The notes: generated by a model not told the origin, from the sequence alone. A stretch of DNA of 64,000 nucleotides from Nectonema munidae (GCA_030549495.1 JAUIRK010001041.1:1732165-1796164); one strand, 5' to 3'; shown: positions 22,110 to 36,800, counted from the first letter of the stretch. Program-made: numbers and translations.

Positions 22110-24826
22110 TTACACAGTAGTTTCGTGAGGCAAATTTATAGAGTGAGAAGAAACGTTATTTTTGGGTTTTTGGCGCAGGATATGCGAATTATTGATGAAG
22201 TCAAATCTTGCAGGCATGCCATTCACATGCTTATACTTGTTAACTAGGGTATAATGGCTTTGGTAAGCATCCGGCATTTGAGAAATATTTTTGGAAGAAA
22301 AACTAGATTCCAAAACAGATCCTTGCGGTGATGAAAAATCCATCAAAGATTCTTTGCTGTTGTGTGACGTTGGAGAATGCGTATCATCAATGATACTGCG
22401 TGTGCTCGGAGTGAAGGGAGACTCGAAAGATGTTTCTAGGAGAGTGGAATAAAAATTTGAACGTGTCAAAGGCTCAAACTCCATTGTTTGGCAATCTTCG
22501 TCATCAAAAGTTGTTTCTAAAAGAGTTTTAGTTGGAGAATATGTTTTATGTTCATTATTTTCCCCATCTTTCTCAAACTTTTCATGACTGGACAAGAAAA
22601 TAGTTGTTTCATAATTTTTTTTCTTAGATGAGCTTTTTGTTGGGGAAGGAGGAGATCCATTTAATACACTGTCTTGCTTCTCATGAAGGTGTTCATTTTG
22701 AAGACTGTCTTTACTTGTGCTTTCAGAAAGAAAAGATGCATCAGAAATGTCGAGATTTGAGGGCATATACCTGTCATCAGTTTCAGGCCTAACTTGTTCT
22801 TTACCTTTGCAAAAGCCACTCTCACTACTAGAGGAAGATGAGGATGATTCAGTGGAAGAAGACGATGGTGAAGAGGGAGCTAGATTACTTGATTTTGTGG
22901 ATTCCTCATTACCACTTATGTACTTTTGATCTCTAGACATTGTATTATCATGGTGCAGATTGCTTAATTTAGTACTTGACTTACTAAGATCACTGGTAGA
23001 TTGTTTAGAAAATGTGATACAAACTTCATACGTTGAACCGTAATTTGAATTAAGGTTATTTGTTTGATTGAGTGATGAATATGTGCTGTCATTCAGGTGG
23101 TCCTTGGAAGAATTTTGAATGTCTGAGTAACATGATTTAGGCCTGGTAAAGTTTGTGGGCTTAACTCTATCGTCCGAGCTTTCATTTGAAAGAGTAAAAG
23201 AATTAGGAGTTGATTGACGAGAAATACTATTGCGAACAAAATTCCCAGGTTGATTTTTGGTGTTAATAGTAGCTCTTGCAACGATTCCACGTTCAAAAGG
23301 AGAGCCTGTTGTAGAAGCATCAAATTTCTTATAATCGCCACTTTCGTAGAAGCTCGTATTCCTCTCAAAAAACTTTTCATCGTTTTTATTCTTAGAGAAC
23401 CAAATTGGCACATGCAAGTCATTAAGTGACTTTTTAAACCTCAACTCTGATTGAGAAAACGACATGTCTGAGGGCTTGCTTACGATGAATGATTGTGAAG
23501 ACTTTTGAAAAGCTTTGTCAACTTCATTCATACTTTTTGCGCTCTCTACAGGACTTTTTCTTATCATTTGACACTTATCAGTGAACACATCATCAAAATC
23601 GGTTTCCTGACTGCAGATAACTTTCAACCCTGTACTCTTTTCGATCAAATCCCCAATGCTCACCGCTCTGCCAATTGAAAAGGCAGCATTTTTAGGCAAA
23701 TTATCACAGTTTAAAAAGTTCAACTTCGATTTTGCGCCAACGCTTCTGCAGTCTTCTTTGATATTTGGCATCGGCAGCTTCCACTTCGGCAAAGAAGTGA
23801 GGTCATAGCATGATTTAGAAATGATGGGAAAGCACAGTTTGGGTTCGGGTAAATGCGCATTCAATCCATGAATCCTCTTTTGTTTGTAGTTTTCAAACAT
23901 CTCATCAATAATAGAATTTTTTGACCCGTTGTGTTGGTTGGAAAAGGATTTTGAAGTGATATACCTATTTCTTAAGCGATTTATGAGTGCTCGGGAAGGC
24001 GCCAAATTTCCAACTTTGCTTTCCTCAATCTTGCACTTGCTATATTTACTTCCTTTGGGGTAAAGAGGAGGTTTGTGGAGCAAAACACTTGTATACGAAG
24101 AAGTGTGGGGCACTTTCTCCGAAGTTTCACACGTTTTGGGCAGTGCACTTTTAAATGAAGAAGGAGTGGGGAGTTTGTTTTTCTCGATATCAACTTTTGT
24201 AGTTAAATTTTTTAAATTGGAGCTGTTGTTAACAATAGGAACATTTTTATCATCATTATATGCACTCTTCATGTTCACGCCAACATGGGATGTATATTCG
24301 CCTGCATTTTTTTGGCACATTTTCGTCTGATAAAAGTTAAATGTATTTGGATTCTCATTTTTTGTTTGAGAGTTTGTAAATTTTTTCTCAGGTAAAATGG
24401 GTTTTGTGGAAGACTTTATCGGTACGTGAATTATGGGGTGTAATGGCCTTCGCTTCAATCCATCTTTGGAAGAGGATTCAAATCTGTGGTGAGGTTGGGA
24501 AAAATTATTTATGTTATGAATCTTAACTTTTGTTTTAAGAGGTAATTCTGGTTTCTGATATATTTCTCCATCACTTTGTTTTTTTGTATCGTTTTTTGGC
24601 CTCGTTGTACAAGAATTCTTATCTGAAGAACTCTTTGCGGTTGTGTGTGCTTTAGAAAAGGTATTTTTTAAGGATTCAACTTCAGAAAACTCTTCATTGC
24701 TGGAAAAGTTTAATGTATCGGAGGAAGCATTTAATTTGAAGGCATCAAAAATTTTCAATTTTCTCATTTTCCTCTCAATCTTTTTACAATTATTACTTGA
24801 ATCTTTATTGGTTTGAGGAGTAATTT
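22110..24826 (-). CDS. Large gene, last coding exon (904 codons and stop)
   Basis: A single open stretch of 2717 nt on the minus strand, far longer than chance allows in AT-rich DNA. It begins after a T-tract/aag acceptor at 24827-24828, two nucleotides into a codon. The first in-frame ATG is 24767, but 19 sense codons precede it and join in frame to the exon ending at 32911, so I read this as an internal start of exon rather than the translation start. It encodes the Ser-rich bulk of the protein, including SLPKWKLPMPN near 23790 and SLNDLHVPIWFSKN near 23410, two Trp-containing patches that may be conserved motifs. It also has the SSSSSSSSES tract near 22830 and the ETTV end. No transposon homology is visible, which supports a host gene. 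Confidence 0.9.
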
Positions 24827-27800
24827 CTTAAAAAAAAATGGATAAAGTATAAATATTGAAAACTTGCTAGATGAAAAATAAATTTAATAAATGAAATAAG
24901 TGAAAACAACTAAAGATTAATATTTTTATAAATTAGTATAGACAATTCAGGTTTCAAAATCTCGACCGGGGAGGGGCATTTTAATCAGCGTAGACACTCT
25001 AAAGACATAAACGATTAAGCGATACTTTTAAAGCGACAGACATGTTAAAGCAATGATCGCTTGAGCCATAAAAATATGTCAAATATTTCCTAATATTTAA
25101 TATAATGATAAAGATATTTTTTCTTATTAAAAAAATGTTCTAATGTATATTGTTTGAAATATTTATCGCTCTACAGTATATCGCGCAGTTGTTTATCGCT
25201 CATGCGTATGTGTGCCTTTTAATTAAATAAATGTTGGATTTTTGTAAAATGATTTTATGTATGAAATGTTTACACACGATAGCGACTTTGATTACTCTTT
25301 GTGTGGGCCAATCTACATAAACTGTTTTTTACTTATTTTTTATAATATTTTGTGAAATACTTTGAATGTTATTTAACAACAAACATGTGTACGCTAATAA
25401 ATTTCTTTCTTTCTTTTTTAGAATCAAGATTGTAATTAAAATTTTACAATCTTCATTGTATTAAGATATTATTTTTGAATTCAAAAATATATACTGAATT
25501 TCTTTTAAAAAGGGACTAGTAAAATATTTTTGCAATTAACAAACCATTATATGTATTATATTTTTGCAAGCCTGAGTAATACAGAAAAGATTTAAAAAAG
25601 AAGAAGACCAGGAAAGAAATTCTAAGAAGAGCGCTATTTATTGAGTACACTTTCTAATCAATCATACGATGAATTGATTTTGGTTTAGAGAATCTAAAAT
25701 ATGATTTATTTTTTTGATTAGCATGGAAACAATTTTTTCTATTCTATATACGATAAAATTAGTAAACATAGAATTTAGGTTCCCATTTCAATTGGAAAAT
25801 AGAAAATAAATTGGGAGGGGATTAATCGATTTCTACAGCCCTTTTTTGATTTTGATGTCCTTTTAATACTAATATTTATTGAAAATTGATAAAAAAAAAA
25901 TATATATATAATTTTAAGAATAGATTAATCCTGTCGAGTTTTGGCAAAAGACAGCTGTCTTCTACAGAGGAAAATGAATTATAAAAGAAAGAGTTCAACA
26001 TACTCTTTTCCTCTGAATAGAGCAGCCTTTTTGCAGAAACTTCAGGATTCATTTATTCTTTTTAAAATGACCTTATTAAAATTCGGAATTTGATTAAAAA
26101 AATAAACTATAATTTTATTATTGCTTCGAAACTGAAAAAGACCAAAAATATACTAAGTTATAGGAAAACAGTAAAATAAAAAAAATAAAATTTTGACAAT
26201 AATCGTCATCAACAGATTTATACTAGCACAACTATATTGGTATAAAAATAAAAATTGACAAAAAAAAAGAAGAAAAAAATTTGAACGGTCTGAAAATTTT
26301 GGATAACGGGGCATATGCTCAACTTTGTTTCTTAAGTTTGGTTTCTGTTATGGGAAGTTTCAAGCTATTTAGTATTCTACCAATATCCTTCAATGAGTCT
26401 CCATAATGTATGAGTGAATTAATCTTATATTTCAAAAACAACTCTACTCCTTTTTCTCATATCATTTTCTACTACCTTTTTCCAACTTATTTTGGGTGTT
26501 GCGTTGTATTTTACCTTTAGTTTGCTCCTCATAAAGGATTCTAATAAACGAATCTTTTGAACTATTCATATGATCGAACAATCGTAATCTTTAATTTTTC
26601 ATGACCTTATTAAACTCACTTTACACAGTATTCTCAACATTCTCATCTGGTCTACATTTTTTATTTCAGAGCTCAACTTTGACCACTATATATACTAAAC
26701 TAGACCTAATACAACTTTTGTATAATTGACAGCCTAAACTTGTAGAATAATAACTACTACACAAAATACTGCTTAAGGATATGAAGTTATTCCAAACTAG
26801 CCTTATTTTATACTCTATTGAATTTTAATTAAGAATGGTTAGTTTTTAAGAAGAATAAAACCTATCGCACATTTCAAATGTTAGATGTCAATTGTTATAG
26901 ATTAGAAATCAAGAGATCCCTATAAAATTACTAAACATATTCATAATACTAATATATTCATAATTGTTATGCGTGTAAAAAATCGGCTATGGGTAAAATA
27001 GTATAGTGATTTCATTTTATTCTTATTACTTAAATGATTCAATTCTTTAATTTAAATTAAATTAGGAATATTATAGTCTTATATACTATATTATCTATTA
27101 TATATATACTATACTACTTATATACTATATTTCTTTTGATGATAATTGCTGATTGTATTTCAAATATGTATTCTTCTGATAATTATAATAATATTTATAC
27201 ACTTGATACTCTAACCTCTTCCTATTTTAAAGATTCTTTCTTATATGATCATTTTTCTTCTTGCTGATATTCCTCCCTTGAATGCTAATAACTTGAATAT
27301 TATAAGTTTGAATGCTCAATGCATTAATGCCAAGTTTGATTCACTTGAATGTTTTCTTTTTCATTTCAACTCAATTAGCAAATCACCTCTTCATATTATT
27401 TGTATTCAAGAACTTTGGTTCAATAATAGTAATAATTCAAGTTTTTTTAATATTGAAGGATGTAGTTTTTTTTATGTATTTCTTCTAAATTATCTCTTCA
27501 TGGCGGCCTAGGATTTTACATTCATAATTCAATCAAGCATAATGTTTTCACTCATAATAGTGACTACAATAGTTTTGAGCTGTTTACCATAGCTATTCAT
27601 CTTGATCATTATACTTGTTTCCATATCACTAATATTTATCGTAGACCTTTATTAAATTCTACCGTAATTGATTTGTTTTTTTCAGAATTTGATTCCTTTT
27701 TATCATGTCATCCTTTTGATATAAAATTTAGTATTCTAGTGGGCGACTTTAACTTTAACTTATTTAAAATTGACTCTAATACGAATGTTCAAAACTTTAT

Positions 27801-30800
27801 GAATCTTCTTCTATGAAATTCATTTAAACCGTTAATCACTAAGCTAACTCGTCCTGCCAGTGATTCTTTGCTTGATAACATTTTTGTAGCATTTGATTTT
27901 TTACAGTGTGATTCTTTCAACTTACATCAGTATTTTTCTGATCATCTGCCGATTCTTGCTTCGTTTAAGTTTTCTTCATCTAATAATAAATTTTTAACCA
28001 GAAAAAAATTTAATTCTATCGATTTCATTAAAAAATATTGAGTCATTTAATTGGCGCGGTTTTCTTAGTCCTTACTTTGATGCTCCTGATTTGTACTTCA
28101 AAAGAATCTTTGATTAACTTATACATTTTATAGATATTAATACTAAAATTCTGAAATTCAACAAATATTCACATTTATATTATAAAAATCCAATTAATAA
28201 GTGGATGAATGTTCAACTCCTAAAATTAATAAAGAAAAGAAATTTAATGTTTAAAAAACTTAAGAACAATCCAAGTTATACTTTTTGGATTGAACAAATT
28301 CAGTTTCAAATTTCCGTCCTATAGCTCAATCTACAGCATTCTCAAAAATACTAGAAACCATTCTTCTTGATCAACTCTCCAACTATGTATCCTCCGAATC
28401 TCTATTGAATAAAAAACTATACAGCTTCAAAAAACATACGTCTTCATCCCGGTGTGTGAAAGACACAATACAACTGATCATAAACAAATTAAATTGTAAT
28501 AACTACGTCACAATTACTTCTTTTGACCTATCAAAAGCGTTTAACAACGTGGATCTTGAACTACTTATGGAAAAACTAAATCTCATGAACATCCACCCCA
28601 AAAGTATAAAACTTATATACTCATTTATTACAGAAAGAACCTATCAAATCTTCTTCAACGAAGTACTCTCACCGGTCATTAGTGTTCACATTCTGGTCTA
28701 CCACAAGGCTCCGTGCTCAGCCCAATTCTTTTTAATCTGTACATGAATGATCTCATAAACTACATGGAAGATAAATTTACAGAAGTTTTTCTTTTCGCTG
28801 ACGATATATTATGCATATCTTACCATAGCTCCTACGAACAACTTGCTGAAATAAAAAAAGTAAATTTGACAAATATCAAAAATTGGTGCACCCTTAATTC
28901 TATGGAACTTAACACTTCAAAAACTAGCAGTCTAACCCTATCACAAAACATCAGAAAAAACAAAAATCTCAACCCACTTCTTACCAACTCAAGCTTCAAA
29001 TTTCTTGGCTTTGAATTCTCATCTTCACTAAAAGTCGAACATTTTTTCTCCAAACTCATAAACAAAGCAAAGTTCAATCTCTCAATAATGAAAAAACACT
29101 TCAAATTTCTTAGAATAGAGGACAAAATCAAACTGGCAAATTCTTACGTTTTTAGTAATTTCAACTACTGTATAGAATCCTTTTTTCCCCTACTCCTAAA
29201 ATCAGACGTTGACAAATTTGAAAGCCTATGCAAAAATACAATCAAATATATTTTTAACCTCAAACACAGTAAAGCTATAACCGCTTCTCATTTTTCAACT
29301 TCTAAACTGCTACCAGGAAACTCCCTCCTAAAGTATAAATTTTTAGTAACTGTGTTTAAAGACCTCCACATAAACCCTAACAAAACACTATCAAAAAACA
29401 AATTTAACAACATCCCACCAACCAGAACAAAAAATCTCACACTCAAAAAAAGCTACACCTCATTTGCTTCTATCACATTCAACAAACTTCCTAAGTCGAT
29501 AAGAATGATTTCTTCACTCACTTCCTTCAAAGAAACTCTATATTCTCACTTAATCAACCAATTAAAAGAAGATAAATAACGCCTTGTTTTTTCCCTTCCT
29601 TATATCCTGTTCATAACCTTCTTAGAATATTATGCTAAGTTAGTATCAACTATTTTATTTACAGTGTCACTACACTAAGCTTGATGTAATTACTTGTAAT
29701 ACCATCATCTATTAACAATAAATAAATTGAAATAAATTGAAAAATGAATTTTTGTTTTAAGAAATAAGATTAAATATATGTCAAAGGAGTTGAAAAAAAA
29801 ATTTTCACCAAGTTTTCTAATTCATCTAACAACAGAAATCTTTGGGTTGAAATTAATAAATGTGTTAAATGTTCAAGCAAATCACCTCTTTCGTTAAAAA
29901 TTGATAAAAATATAATTGATGATCCAAAAATCTTGTCCCAATACTTTAGTGAAAAGTTTGCTTATGACATGAAAATAAGTAAACCTGATGGTGACTATTT
30001 GACTTATATTCCTAAGTCTTCTTCTAATTTTCAAAAATTCCTTATAATGATCTTCTTATAGCCATTAGTGAATTAAGTACGAATAATTCAAGTGATATTT
30101 ACAATGTTTCTATTTATCATATAAATTTTTTTTACATATACTTGGCCCATACTTATTAATAGGTTATAACTCGTGCTTAGAGCACTCTATTTTTCCTTCT
30201 GTCTTAAGTTATCTAAAATTATCTCTGTATTTAAAAAAGGTAATAAGAATGACATAAATAATTATAGGCCAATTTCCATAATTCCCATCCTATCTAAAAT
30301 CCTAGAAAAATTATTATTTAAACAGTTGTATCATTATTTTAATAATAATATTATTCATAATTTCCAATTTGGCTTCCGTAAAAATCATAGTACTCAATCA
30401 TTACTCATCTGTTTCATTGATGACATTATCAATAATCTTGCTTCTGATAAAAGTGTGCTTTCTCTTTTTATTGATTGCATTTGACTCAGTTCCCCATGAA
30501 GTCCTATTTAAATAATATCTGCCTATGGTATTGAAAAATGTCTCTTTCTTTTTTCACTTCTTATTTTCATACAAGATACCAAAGTGTAATTGTTGAGGGT
30601 GTACATTCTAATACTCAACCAATTCTTTCTGGCGTTCCTCAAGGTTCCATCTTAGGACCTCTCTTGTTTTTGGTCTTTCTAAAGATATACCTCTTTCCAA
30701 TATAAATTTGAAGTTTTTTATCTTTGCAGATGATTTAACTATCAATATCCCTTTTTCTTGTGATATGTTTTTCAATAAAATTAATTGCTTTAATCAAGAA

Positions 30801-33800
30801 GTTGATAAACCTTTTTTATGGTGCAAAGCAAACTGTATGTGTATTAATTTTGAAAAGTCTAAAGCAATGCTATTTGGGAATAGCAAGTGTTCTGTTTGAA
30901 GCAAGTGTTCTGTCAATTTGAAATTTGAGATTGTCCAATCTTTCAATCTTTTGGGTGTTGCAATAGACAATAAATTGAAATGGTAACAGCATATTTCGTA
31001 TGTAAATAATAAATTATCTCGAGTAATTGGTATCATAAAAAGATTCAAAAACTTGTTTCCTACTAAAGTCAAGCTTTTACTTTATAATTCATTTTTTCTT
31101 CCTTATATTAACTACTGTCTAGTTATTTGGGGACATTAAAACATCTCTTTGATTGTTTCTCAAAAAAATAATAAGATCGGTATTCAACTCAAATTTTTTG
31201 GCGCATACCTCTCCTTTATTTTATAACGCAAACCTATTGAAATTTAATGATTTGTATACCTATAATATATCTTTATTTATTTATAAATTCTTGAATGGTT
31301 ACTTACCTGGCATTTTTAATGTTTACGTTTCTAATTACCAAAAACCAAACTTTTATTTGCGTAATGCTAATAAAGCTATTCTACCTTTCTACAGTAAACA
31401 AATATATAAACAAACTATGAAATACAAAATTTCTTCAGTGTGGAATAACTTTTTGATTCACCATCTTAATAATAATATGAAAATTAGCTCTTTTAAACTA
31501 TATTTAAAAAAATTATTCATTATACATACTTATCAAATTATTGTCCAGTTAATTGCTTTGATTGTAAATATGTATATACTTTTAATTAATTCTTTCATTT
31601 ATTTTACTTTTCTAGTTTTCCTTCCTAATGATCATTGTACATTTAAATTATGTTGTATATGATATTTTCATAACTTATATTTCGTTTTTTTATATCGTTT
31701 ATTTAGTTAGGATATCTCCTTAAGCGGCTTTATGGCCTTGCGAAATATCCTATTACATATCATATTCTATCTTTTGTTATATTCCATATCTATATTATTT
31801 TTTGTGTGTATGTAAACCTTGTTATCTTCACTCTATGATAAATAAACTTCTTCTTCTATAGTCTAGTTTTTTTTTGAAAAATTGTGTAGCTATTTAAAAA
31901 ACATATATTTTAAATATATATAAATGCTTAAAAACAAATCGTCTATATTTATATATTAGCTTATATATGTTTATTTGAGGTCTGGGACTTAAGTGGCGTC
32001 TGCCTTTTGAAAGCCGTTTTCTCGCATGAGTAAGGTTGGTTAGATACTGGGTTTCGATAACTCAAGGTCTTGGGTTCAATCCCGTATCAAGCCTACTTTC
32101 TTCATAGTTCGATATAAGTGGCGCAATTGTGCCTTTTCGATCAAAACACCCCAAGGTACCTTTTATCTTTACCTATACTATTATCCAAACAAATTTTCAC
32201 TATATACTTGCTCTATCATAAAATCTAGAATTATATAAAATAAATAAATTTCTTCTTCTATCAAACATTATAATCATGAGATGAAATTTCCAAAAATATG
32301 ACTTATGAATATAGTTCAGAAAAAGAACTTTAGCACAAAATTTTATAATTAAAAGAGTAGAATTTTGAAGTAAGAAAACATTGCATCTTATAGAAACCAG
32401 TTTGAAAAGAAGAAAATAAAAGAAATGTTAACAATAAAAGATAAGCAGAACATACTTAGCATTTTGAATTGTTTCGAAAATACCATAAAAAAATTGATCT
32501 TCCAACATTTTATTGGTAACATAAATTTTCAGTGAAGTTTTCAATTTTCTTATATGCTATATTAGCAATAGAGTGTTTTTCAAGATTAATTTTTTTAAAG
32601 TAGCAAAGAAAATTTGTCAGGCTTCGGATTTTAGCAATGGCAATTTTCTCAAAGATAAAAAAACTCACTTTACACATTATCCTCAACATTCTCATCTCAA
32701 TGGTATCTAATCTACATTTTTCAGCTTATTTCAAAGTCCAACTCTAACCATTATATACTAAACTAGACCATTCTCCATGGCAGTTATCCCACAATGGCAA
32801 TTTTTGGCTGTGATATATTCCTACTGAGAAATTTCCTAGCACCATACAATATATATTTATTTGTTTTTTACAAAAAAAATTGTTTTGTGAAAAAGTAAAA
32901 ATATAATTACCAGAGTCTTCTTCCATGTTATCCTGCTCTTGAAAGTTGATCCGTGAATTCTGGATGATGTTATTGGACTCGCTTCTAGCATTTTCCAAAT
33001 CATCTGCGTAAATCAGACACGAAGTGGAAACGATGACAGATAGCATGGAGGGCTGCTTAGCGTTTGTGGGCAAGGAAGACTTTTTTTCGAGTTCACAGGA
33101 AGAAGATTCTTCTGTTGTCTGCTTGGCTTCGAGGATCGCTTGGGACGCAGCTCTTGCACTCGCAATCGTGGCTGCGTGACAAGTCGCCCGGCCTAGTGCC
33201 AAGTACGCATTCCTTCCTGCATACAAAAAGTAAAAATGATGGTATTCACACAAAGAACTTTTATATCCACTGACACACAATGTAGGAAACGATAAAAAAT
33301 AATAATAGTAATTATGCGCAAGATCTTTGTATGGTAAAATAAAGCATCTTCTTGATATATATTGTGCTCTTCTAAGGGAGTAGTGAGTGAGTTTGTTTTT
33401 CAAAATAACACAAGAAGGCATTGATTTGCAAGTAGGCGACTACTGGCAATCAACACGCCTGTGTGGTAGAAGTAAGGAAAAACTACGAGGATTTATGACA
33501 AGGATATAAAGGTCTCCCTCACTGGATTATACATCGTTTCAATTCTATACATAATACACAACGCGTACTGATTATTATTTACATCTCCTGTATCCTTCCT
33601 TTCAATGGCAAATGAAAAAATAATATTAAGGGTAACAAAGCCATGAGGCAAAGTTGCAAAATGTTTCACCACGATGAAGTAACACTCACCAAGGCGAACA
33701 AAAGTCAATAAAGCCAATTTTTGTCTACAATAAAAAGACATTATACATTTACTTATGTATAATTTTGGTAGCTTATTTTCGATAATTTTCCGATATTTTT

Positions 33801-36800
33801 AAAGTGGCTTAATCTCAAAAATATTTTATATTCGTGTAGAATAAAGCAAGGAATAATTGATACTGGACAATCCATATCTAGTGGAGAAGTGAAAAATAAA
33901 AAATGGGGTGGAACAAGGGGCATCCTTTTTTCAAAAAAATAAAAATCTAACTTCTCAGAAACAAAAAAAGATCAATGGAGGTAGATTTATATTAGCTTTA
34001 AATTTTTAAGAGAACAAAAATGGGGAGAAATTTCAATCAATATAAAATTTTGTTTGTTTATTCTGTTTGTGTGTGTGATTAAATAAATTTCTTCCTAGAC
34101 AAATAAATTTTATGAAATCAAATTTCAAAGGAACAAAAAGTGAGCATAAAGGATACAATTTATTTACAAGTAATTTAATATTTGAAGCAAATCAAATAGT
34201 CAGAATTGAATGGGAAAGTTTTTTTTAATACCATTTTCGCCCATCGTCAGTTTTAAATGACACTAACGATTTCTTGATTCTTTACTTTTATTTCAAACAA
34301 CTTATTCGTCTGCTTTTACTGGTATGAAATGGGGTAAAGACAAAATAAGATATTTAAAAAAAAAAGATAATCCATTTTAATAAGTCATTTTTTCCTATAA
34401 AAATTCACTCTTTTCCCAAATATATAGGATTTTTTAGATCAAAAATAAATTACTCTTGTAATCAATCACTCTAAGATTCGTGGATACAGATTGCATAGGA
34501 ACTGCAACATTGTGGTTATATTTCTTTGTAAAAAGATTTGCTTGGAGAGGTGATGCTGCATACAACGAGTTGTAAACGAAATAGTTAGGAGATGAATGTG
34601 GTAAAATTTTCCACCCTCTCACGCACAAACAAAGAGCTTTTTGTAAAACGAATAATGCCACACATATACAGGAGATAGCGTTAATTGAGTGGGCGTAGAG
34701 GATACATAGCAGTTTAGTCAGTAAAGTAAAACATCGCACTCCAAGTACGTAAAAAATTGCAACTTTGTGACTCCAAATATTTGCAAATTCTATTAGTGAA
34801 TAATTTTATAAAAAGAGATAAAGATATCTTAACCGACTCACAAATCCTTTTCCCTCTGAAGGAGGCAGTTTTTGTGGAAATTGGTTATGAGATATTTTTA
34901 TCTCTTTTTTTTGAAATTATACCAAAAAATTTCACAAATTTTATCTCTTTATCAAATTAATTATCAGAGGCGATAGATTTTATTATAATATCTATACTTA
35001 TAAAATCCTACTTCCTGCTTTGCATAAAAAAGGGTCACTCTTCAAGTTTACAAAAATTAAACTTTTTTTAATTTAAAATAATAAGTCAATTTTTTAATGC
35101 CTTCATAACTCCAACTCTGACTGCTATCGCTTTTATAATATGCGACTCCAACTCCTATATCTTTAAAAGCTCGGACTACACAATCTTCTACTACTACTGC
35201 CGTGCCTTTTAGAACAATTAGTTAACTAATTAGTTAGTTTAAGGATAAAACAGTTAGTAAATGTTAATTAAACAACTAGTTAATTAATTTTAGTCAATAT
35301 ACATGGTGGGTTAACTGCTTTAGGAGATAGTTCTCCTTTGAGAAGTGGGGGGTGGAGGAGATTTTCATGAGTCTTGATGAGAATCACCATTGCAACATTA
35401 TTACACCCTTCCCCCTCCCAATTAATTTGTTCTTTGCAATCTTCTCTTAACACACAGGATAAAATATCAAGGTAAAGGGTCAACAGTTTATTACAGTGTG
35501 GACTTCGAAGAAAATTTAAAAAATGCATCGATATTTGGTTACTTATCCGTGAAGAAAGGATTCGACTTCAGTTTAAAAAATTTGACAAAATTTTCATGTT
35601 TTTGAGGTGAATTTTTGAAAAATTTAGGAAATTCAATAATTTTTCAAATAAAGCTAGGACCACATTAAAGGAATTGATGTGAAAAAAGGCCAAGTTTGGG
35701 TTGTCTTCCTTTGAAAATCTAGGTTGCAGAATTGTTAATATTCAAAATCCAAAAGTAAAAAGGCATCATGACTGCATTCAGGCGTCTATGATAGCTGGTC
35801 TCATTCTCCTTTACGTTATTATGCAATTTTAAGTTTCGGAAAGCAGTAAGATATGTTGTCAAGTTCTGCTTTGTTCTTGACCCTGCTGTTGCCAGAAACT
35901 TCTTTGTAGCAGAAAAAAATACGTCCACGATTCAAGTTTTATTTCGTTCATTTGGTTATAAACTCGCGATCTCACATGTTTTGACGGGTAGGAAGAGCTT
36001 CAAAGATGCCAGCTTGTAACTTCTCCACGGTTAAACCTGGCACACCATCCTTGTAGAGATATTTGGTGAACTGCTTAATCACGATGACCTTGAACTGTAC
36101 TTGTGGGAAGAGTATGGGATTTCTTTGCACAAGACAGTTGTTTGTCGTTCCTTATTCTACAAGTAATAAGAAACCATGTGTTGTTCATGGTAAAACCAGA
36201 TTGCAGTCTAAACAAAAAATTCTCAATCTTCAAGTCAAAACCACTCATGCTGATCATAACGAATTATTATCAAACAGACAGGCCTTCCTTCTCCATACTT
36301 TTATATAAGTGTAGTAGAGGGAGAGTAAATTAGTTGCAGCTGTCCAGCTGAACACCTTTCATCGATCGCTTGCTCTTATCAATAAACAGTTTTCAATCGT
36401 TGGGTTCGTACTGAGGCTATCTAAGCTTGTTCAGAAGCTCAGAAAAAATCTGTACACTGTACAGTACACAAAGTCATTCTCTTTAAAGAAAAAAGGGGTA
36501 TTCTTGATGCCCGTTGCGGTATAGGTGATCTCAGACAGGAGATTTTTCTTTCAATCTGAATGTCAACAGTTCAACAGAGGATTTTGACAGGCTGGAATCG
36601 CGAACGAGATTCTTTGGCTCATTTTGGAAAAAAGGATGTGAACATCATCATTTCAATTGTCCACACATACATACAAGACCAGAATCCATTCATTTAGGGT
36701 TCAACCCTCGCCAAATAGTAAACTTACTAGCAAAGTGGGGGGGGGGGGGGGGGGGGGGGGACACAACTTGTTTCAGTTTTGCATCTAAAAACCATGAAGC

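Larger units (their letters stand above)
27130..31859 (+). mobile_element. LINE C: APE-type LINE, split by a younger LINE
   Basis: The endonuclease part lies at 27245-28030 (NIISLNAQCINAKFDSL, IICIQELWF, ILVGDFNFNLFKID, FSDHLPIL) and is T-rich on this strand. It breaks off near 28305. Composition and content resume at about 29758 with the linker, then RT: ISVFKKGNKNDINNYRPISI, FGFRKNHST, SGVPQGSILGPLLF (about 30630-30670) and FIFADDLTI (30720). The thumb and C-terminal part continue to 31662. The 3' end at 31831-31859 is ataaataaacttcttcttct. Without the insert it is about 3.3 kb. Stops and frameshifts are scattered along it. It lies inside an intron, antisense to the host gene. The motif style is close to LINE A and LINE D. 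Confidence 0.8.

Noticed and set aside
22717-24330. Several open frames opposite or within the 22110-24826 exon
   Set aside because: They are shadows of the long coding frame on the minus strand.
32030-32100. Functional tRNA gene
   Set aside because: It has A- and B-box-like words, but I could not draw a full cloverleaf with acceptor and anticodon arms. Body and tail are those of a SINE.
32990-33020. YADD reverse transcriptase motif in the minus-strand frame at 32911-33216
   Set aside because: No other RT block occurs in this frame, and splice sites and phase place it as a host exon. The string is coincidental.
34434-34739. Small membrane protein gene (101 residues, minus)
   Set aside because: Some hydrophobic stretches, but no recognised family, splice signals or codon bias.
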